Assembly: GCA_007134405.1 (NCBI GenBank)
Contig: SLKW01000390.1
Location: 1-9,624, forward strand
Direction: 5' to 3'
Source: Paracoccaceae bacterium
GTDB lineage: Bacteria; Pseudomonadota; Alphaproteobacteria; Rhodobacterales; Rhodobacteraceae
DNA length: 9,624 bases
The notes under the pieces: generated by a model
What the model was told of the DNA's origin: nothing
Seen by the model: the letters and a program-made list of their open reading frames with translations, nothing else
The model's database searches: none
Program-made: the position numbers and the translations under genes
Shown: positions 6,705 through 9,624 of the stretch, one piece after another
How positions within the stretch are numbered: the stretch's first letter is position 1
How the letters are laid out: each line of letters opens with the position of its first letter

Positions 6705-7181
6705 CTAGGAGCGACGCATTTCGGCCAGACGGTCCAGAAATCCCTGCAGGATGATGCCGGCGGCCACCTTGTCGATCACCTCGGCGCGACGGGCGCGGCG
6801 GGTGCCGGCCTCGATCAGCATCTGCTCGGCGGCGAAGCTCGACAACCGCTCGTCCCAGAAGCCGATGGGCAGGTCGGTGAGGCGCGACAGGTTCCGCGCG
6901 AAGGCGCGGGTGGACTGGCAGCGCGCCCCCTCGCTGCCGTCCATGTTCAGCGGCAGGCCCAGCACGATCCCGGCGACGCGGCGCAGGGCCAGCTTTTCCA
7001 GCAGTTCCTGCGCGTCGAGCGCGAACTTGCGTCGGCGGATCGTCTCGAAGGGCGAGGCCACCGTCTGGCGGGTGTCCGACAGCGCGATGCCGATCGTCTT
7101 GGTGCCGAGGTCGAGCCCGGCGAGCACGCCCTGATCGGGCAGAGCGGCGGCGAAGGCCGGCAGCTCGGCCTGGACCGCCAC
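6705..7181 (-). CDS. ruvX: RuvX/YqgF family putative pre-16S rRNA nuclease
   Basis: A cytoplasmic RNase H-fold nuclease of 158 residues, thought to trim the 5' end of 16S rRNA (YqgF in E. coli); older annotations call it a Holliday junction resolvase. Motifs are in the expected order: GLDLGTKTIGIALSD (22-36) with acidic Asp24, VLGLPLNMDGSEG (73-85), WDERLSS (109-115) with Glu111, and IDKVAAGIILQGFLD (136-150) with Asp137. The three acidic residues are the expected metal ligands. The start codon is GTG at 7181, three bases after the ccmI stop, with only a weak purine tract (AAGG) too close to the start. Translation therefore probably depends on coupling to ccmI. Length is normal or slightly long for the family, so a start a few codons downstream is possible. 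Confidence 0.92.
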   Translation of the reverse strand: MAVQAELPAFAAALPDQGVLAGLDLGTKTIGIALSDTRQTVASPFETIRRRKFALDAQELLEKLALRRVAGIVLGLPLNMDGSEGARCQSTRAFARNLSRLTDLPIGFWDERLSSFAAEQMLIEAGTRRARRAEVIDKVAAGIILQGFLDRLAEMRRS

Positions 7182-7184
7182 GCC

Positions 7185-8441
7185 TTATTGCGCCACGCCG
7201 GCGCCGCGCGCCGCGGCCTCGATCTGGGCCAGGCCCTCGGGCTCGTCGGCGAAGAGGCGCTGCGCCTCGGCCCAGATGGCGCGGGCGCGATCCCGCTCTT
7301 CCAGGACGCCCAGGGCCTGGATCAGGCGCGCCCAATCCTCGGCAGGCCCGCCCGAGGCGGCGAGGCGCGCCGAAAGCCCGTCGACCATCCCGCCGATCAT
7401 CGCCGCGCGTTCCTCGGCGTCGAGTTCCATCGCCGCCTGCATGTCCTCCGGTGACGGGCCGCGGGCGCCGGTGGCGTCGGGCGGCGGCAGCGTGTAGCGC
7501 ACGCCCGCGATCTGCGCGAGATCCGGCAGCGCGTTGCGCAGTTGCGGCACCCAGGGCGCGTCGGGGCGGCTGTCGTCCAGAAGCCCGCGCCACAGGCGGA
7601 AGGTCAGGTCGGGCCGTCCGGTCTGGGCGAACATCAGCCCGGTGTAGTAGCGCGCGAGCCCGTTGGTCGGGTCGCGGCGCAGGATGCGTTCGAGCACGCG
7701 CTCGGCCTCGGGCGAGACGACGCCGCCGGCGGCGAGGACCATGAACTCGGCCAGCAGCACCTGGTCGGCGAGCGCGACATCGGCGCCTTCCAGCTCGACC
7801 ACACGGGCCTGGGCGGTGGCGGCGGCGCCGAAATTGCCGATATTGGCCTCGTTGCGGGCGAGAAGCCGGTGCCCCTCGATATCGAGCGGCCGGTCTACGA
7901 GAACCTCGCGCAGGCGGTCCATCAGCGCGTCGAACTCGGCGTCGGACTGGGCGGCGGGCGGGCGCTGGGGGCTGGTCTCCCACTGGGCCTGGAGTTCGGC
8001 CTGCGAGGCGCGGGCGGCGCGCTGTTCGGCGGCCGCGGCGTGGCGCTGGGCGAGCGGCATGTCGGAATAGCCGGGCGCACCCGCCTGCCAGTAGACGATG
8101 CCCGCGAGGACAAGCGTGAGCGGGATCAGCGCCAGCCCGAAGCCGCGCATCGGCCGCGGCGCGAGGCCGATGGCGATGCGCTCGGCGCGGTCGGCCTCGA
8201 GCAGGCGGCGCGCGATCTCGGTGCGCAGGCGCCCGGCCTCCTCGGCCGAGACGGTGCCGCGGGCGAGGTCGCGCTCGATCTCGCGCAGCTGCGCGGCGTA
8301 GACCTGGATCTCGCGCTTGGGCGCAAGCTCATCGCCGGCCGCGGCACGCGCCTGCGCCCCGCGCAGGAAACCCAGCGCGATCAGGCCGGCGACGACCAGC
8401 GCCATCAGGCCGGCGGGAAGGAGAAAGAGCCAGAAATCCAT
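7185..8441 (-). CDS. ccmI: CcmI, cytochrome c-type biogenesis protein (apocytochrome c chaperone)
   Basis: CcmI presents apocytochrome c to the haem ligation complex (CcmF/CcmH) in System I maturation. The 418-residue product has the family layout. A first membrane helix lies at about residues 4-26. A cytoplasmic helical segment rich in Leu, Arg and Glu (about 43-88) includes the typical YAAQLREIERDLARGTVS. A second helix follows at about 101-120, and then a large periplasmic part with TPR-like helices from about 165 (for example the block around ARYYTGLMFAQTGRPDLTF, 263-281). The ATG at 8441 is chosen because AAAGGGG lies about five bases upstream and the first helix starts immediately; the open frame continues upstream to 8660 with an Arg-rich, non-conserved sequence. 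Its stop lies three bases before the ruvX GTG. It is first in the leftward cluster and not beside other ccm genes here. Confidence 0.93.
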   Translation of the reverse strand: MDFWLFLLPAGLMALVVAGLIALGFLRGAQARAAAGDELAPKREIQVYAAQLREIERDLARGTVSAEEAGRLRTEIARRLLEADRAERIAIGLAPRPMRGFGLALIPLTLVLAGIVYWQAGAPGYSDMPLAQRHAAAAEQRAARASQAELQAQWETSPQRPPAAQSDAEFDALMDRLREVLVDRPLDIEGHRLLARNEANIGNFGAAATAQARVVELEGADVALADQVLLAEFMVLAAGGVVSPEAERVLERILRRDPTNGLARYYTGLMFAQTGRPDLTFRLWRGLLDDSRPDAPWVPQLRNALPDLAQIAGVRYTLPPPDATGARGPSPEDMQAAMELDAEERAAMIGGMVDGLSARLAASGGPAEDWARLIQALGVLEERDRARAIWAEAQRLFADEPEGLAQIEAAARGAGVAQ

Positions 8442-8568
8442 GGTGCCCCTTTGATCTGGCGCCCTTCTAGCGCAGCCGCGCGCGCCGCGAAAGCGGGTGC
8501 GCTGCGATATGCGGTCGCGGCGGGATAAGTTTTGCGTGCCCCGGATTTGCGCGGCGCGTGACGGCGTG

Positions 8569-8603
8569 TGGCGCGACGTTTCGGCACAGGGATGGCGCGA
8601 TGT
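8569..8603 (+). repeat. Pair of 11-bp direct repeats upstream of soxB
   Basis: TGGCGCGACGT (8569-8579) and TGGCGCGATGT (8593-8603) match at 10 of 11 positions, 24 bp start to start, about 110-140 bp before the soxB start. Paired direct half-sites are typical of AraC/GlxA-family activators, which control sarcosine catabolism in other proteobacteria; assigning such a role here is inference. Confidence 0.45.
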
Positions 8604-8674
8604 CGGTTTTCGCCGCGACCTGCCGCTTGCAGGCATGGCCGCGCCGCGCCCGCGTTTCAATAGAAAGCGCGACG

Positions 8675-8693
8675 GGCCGTCCGCCGGACGGCC
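8675..8693 (+). other. Leader hairpin next to the soxB ribosome binding site
   Basis: GGCCGTCC (8675-8682) and GGACGGCC (8686-8693) are exact complements around a GCC loop. The stem ends three bases before the ribosome binding site GGAAGGG (8697-8703). No T-run follows, so it is not a terminator. If the transcript starts upstream, the hairpin would sit in the leader and could influence translation or stability. Confidence 0.55.
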
Positions 8694-8710
8694 GCCGGAA
8701 GGGATGCGCG

Positions 8711-9624
8711 ATGAAACGCTACTCGGTCTTTGCCATCGCCCGCGAGGCGCTGCGCCAGCACAGGGGCTGGGAGCGCGCCTGGGCCTCGCCCGCGCCGCGC
8801 ACGTCCTACGACGTGGTGATCGTGGGCGCCGGCGGTCACGGGCTGGCGACGGCGTACTACCTGGGCAAGGTGTTCGGCATCACCAATGTGGCGGTGCTGG
8901 AAAAGGGCTGGCTGGGCGGCGGCAATACCGGGCGGAACACGACGATCATCCGCTCGAACTATCTGCAGGACCCGTCGGCGGCGATCTACGAGAAGGCGCG
9001 CGCGCTCTACGAGACGCTGAGCCAGGAGCTGAACTACAACGTCATGTTCAGCCCCCGCGGCGTGATGATGCTGGCGCAGACGGAAGCCGAGGTGCGCGGC
9101 TACCTGCGCACCGAGCGGGCGAACGCGCTGCAGGGCGTGCAGACCCGGTTCATCGGCCCGGCCGAGGTGAAGAAACTGGTGCCGATCATCCGGCTGGACG
9201 GGCCGCGCTATCCGGTGCTGGGCGCGCTCTGGCAGGAGCGGGCGGGCACGGCGCGCCATGACGCGGTCGCCTGGGGCTATGCGCGGGCCTGTTCGGACAT
9301 GGGGATGCACATCATCCAGAATTGCGCGGTCACCGGGGTCGAGGCCGCGGGCGGGCAGGTGACGGCCGTCCAGACGACGCAGGGCTCCATCGGCTGCAAG
9401 AAGCTGGGGATCGTGGTCGCCGGGCATTCCGGGGCGCTGGCCGACATGGCGGGCTTCCGGCTGCCGGTTGAATCGGTTGCGTTGCAGGCGCTTGTGTCGG
9501 AGCCGATCAAGCCCTGCATGGATGTCGTCGTGATGGCCAACACCGTGCACGGCTACATGAGCCAGTCCGACAAGGGCGAAATGGTGATCGGCGGCGGCGC
9601 GGACCATTTCAACAACTACACCCA
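8711..9624 (+). CDS. soxB: Sarcosine oxidase beta subunit, heterotetrameric type (5' part; runs off window)
   Basis: Sarcosine oxidase demethylates sarcosine to glycine, giving hydrogen peroxide and a one-carbon unit passed to tetrahydrofolate; the beta subunit carries the amine-oxidising flavin site. The first 304 residues are visible and no stop is reached. The N-terminus (MKRYSVF) is family-like. The FAD-binding fold VIVGAGGHGLATAYYL (36-51) is followed by the acidic ribose contact in VLEKGW (Glu64) and by GGGNTGRNTTIIRSNY (69-84). His183 in ARHDAVAWGYAR aligns with the histidine that holds FMN covalently in the Corynebacterium enzyme (His173). The ATG at 8711 follows GGAAGGG (8697-8703) by seven bases; an ATG at 8704 is out of frame. 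Subunits delta, alpha and gamma would be expected downstream, outside the window. This is not the thiosulfate-oxidation SoxB, which shares the symbol. Confidence 0.95.
   Translation, partial: MKRYSVFAIAREALRQHRGWERAWASPAPRTSYDVVIVGAGGHGLATAYYLGKVFGITNVAVLEKGWLGGGNTGRNTTIIRSNYLQDPSAAIYEKARALYETLSQELNYNVMFSPRGVMMLAQTEAEVRGYLRTERANALQGVQTRFIGPAEVKKLVPIIRLDGPRYPVLGALWQERAGTARHDAVAWGYARACSDMGMHIIQNCAVTGVEAAGGQVTAVQTTQGSIGCKKLGIVVAGHSGALADMAGFRLPVESVALQALVSEPIKPCMDVVVMANTVHGYMSQSDKGEMVIGGGADHFNNYT

Larger units (their letters stand above)
6330..7454 (+). other. Stop-less 3' continuation of the MAPEG reading frame, antisense to DUF1289, ruvX and ccmI
   Basis: The MAPEG frame stays open for a further 374 codons. 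The first 20 or so residues are low-complexity (Arg, Gly, Ala), and the rest is the complement of three clear minus-strand genes, so it is very likely not a functional domain. The other plus-strand frames do not offer an early stop either: the nearest are at 6445 and 6632. A single indel would therefore not restore a compact gene without overlapping DUF1289. Confidence 0.6.
8442..8710. promoter_or_regulatory. Divergent intergenic region between ccmI and soxB
   Basis: This 269-bp region must hold promoters for leftward ccmI and rightward soxB. I could not find convincing sigma-70 -35/-10 pairs. It contains a direct repeat, TGGCGCGA(C/T)GT at 8569-8579 and 8593-8603, and a GC hairpin at 8675-8693 just before the soxB ribosome binding site. 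Both lie where soxB control could act; no regulator gene is in the window. Confidence 0.5.

Noticed and set aside
6643..7983. A 446-codon minus-strand open frame overlapping ruvX and ccmI in another frame
   Set aside because: It overlaps two genes with strong family motifs in the same direction and is almost all Arg, Ala, Gly and Pro.
8497..9261. Plus-strand open frame starting in the divergent region and overlapping soxB
   Set aside because: Out of frame with the clear FAD-binding and histidyl-FMN motifs of soxB; its translation is low-complexity.

Overview
The window looks like an ordinary chromosomal segment from a high-GC alphaproteobacterium, most likely Rhodobacterales (Roseobacter/Rhodobacter group). 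This is inferred from the very high GC, the ccmI-ruvX-DUF1289 cluster, a tetrameric-type sarcosine oxidase gene and a BMP-type purine/nucleoside ABC importer next to xdhC. No database search was possible, so the taxonomic call is a judgement. I found no tRNA, rRNA, CRISPR array, transposase or phage gene.

Positions 1-5432 (plus strand) form a tightly packed operon. The 3' part of xdhC, the xanthine dehydrogenase maturation factor, runs in from the left edge. It is followed by a tandem-NBD ATPase, two permeases and a BMP-family periplasmic binding protein. The first four genes overlap one another by 4, 14 and 4 nt. The binding-protein gene follows after a 64-nt gap with its own good ribosome binding site, and a textbook intrinsic terminator closes the unit. 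The content fits uptake of a purine base or nucleoside that feeds a molybdenum hydroxylase (xanthine dehydrogenase).

Positions 5433-5864 are non-coding and structurally rich: an 11-bp tandem repeat array, two perfect GC-rich hairpins, a G11 tract and an alternating CG run. A MAPEG (MGST1-like) membrane protein gene starts at 5865. Its frame has no stop codon where the family normally ends and stays open across the neighbouring antisense genes to 7454.

Positions 6395-8441 (minus strand) carry a leftward cluster, ccmI-ruvX-DUF1289: cytochrome c maturation, the YqgF/RuvX pre-16S rRNA nuclease and a small four-cysteine protein. It converges on the MAPEG gene. From a 269-bp divergent intergenic region, the sarcosine oxidase beta subunit gene (soxB) reads rightward out of the window; 304 of its codons are present.

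I do not see a new multi-gene system. The points most worth a second look are the repeat-rich gap 5433-5864, the stop-less MAPEG frame, a patch of deviant codon use inside the binding-protein gene, and the repeats and hairpin in the soxB leader.
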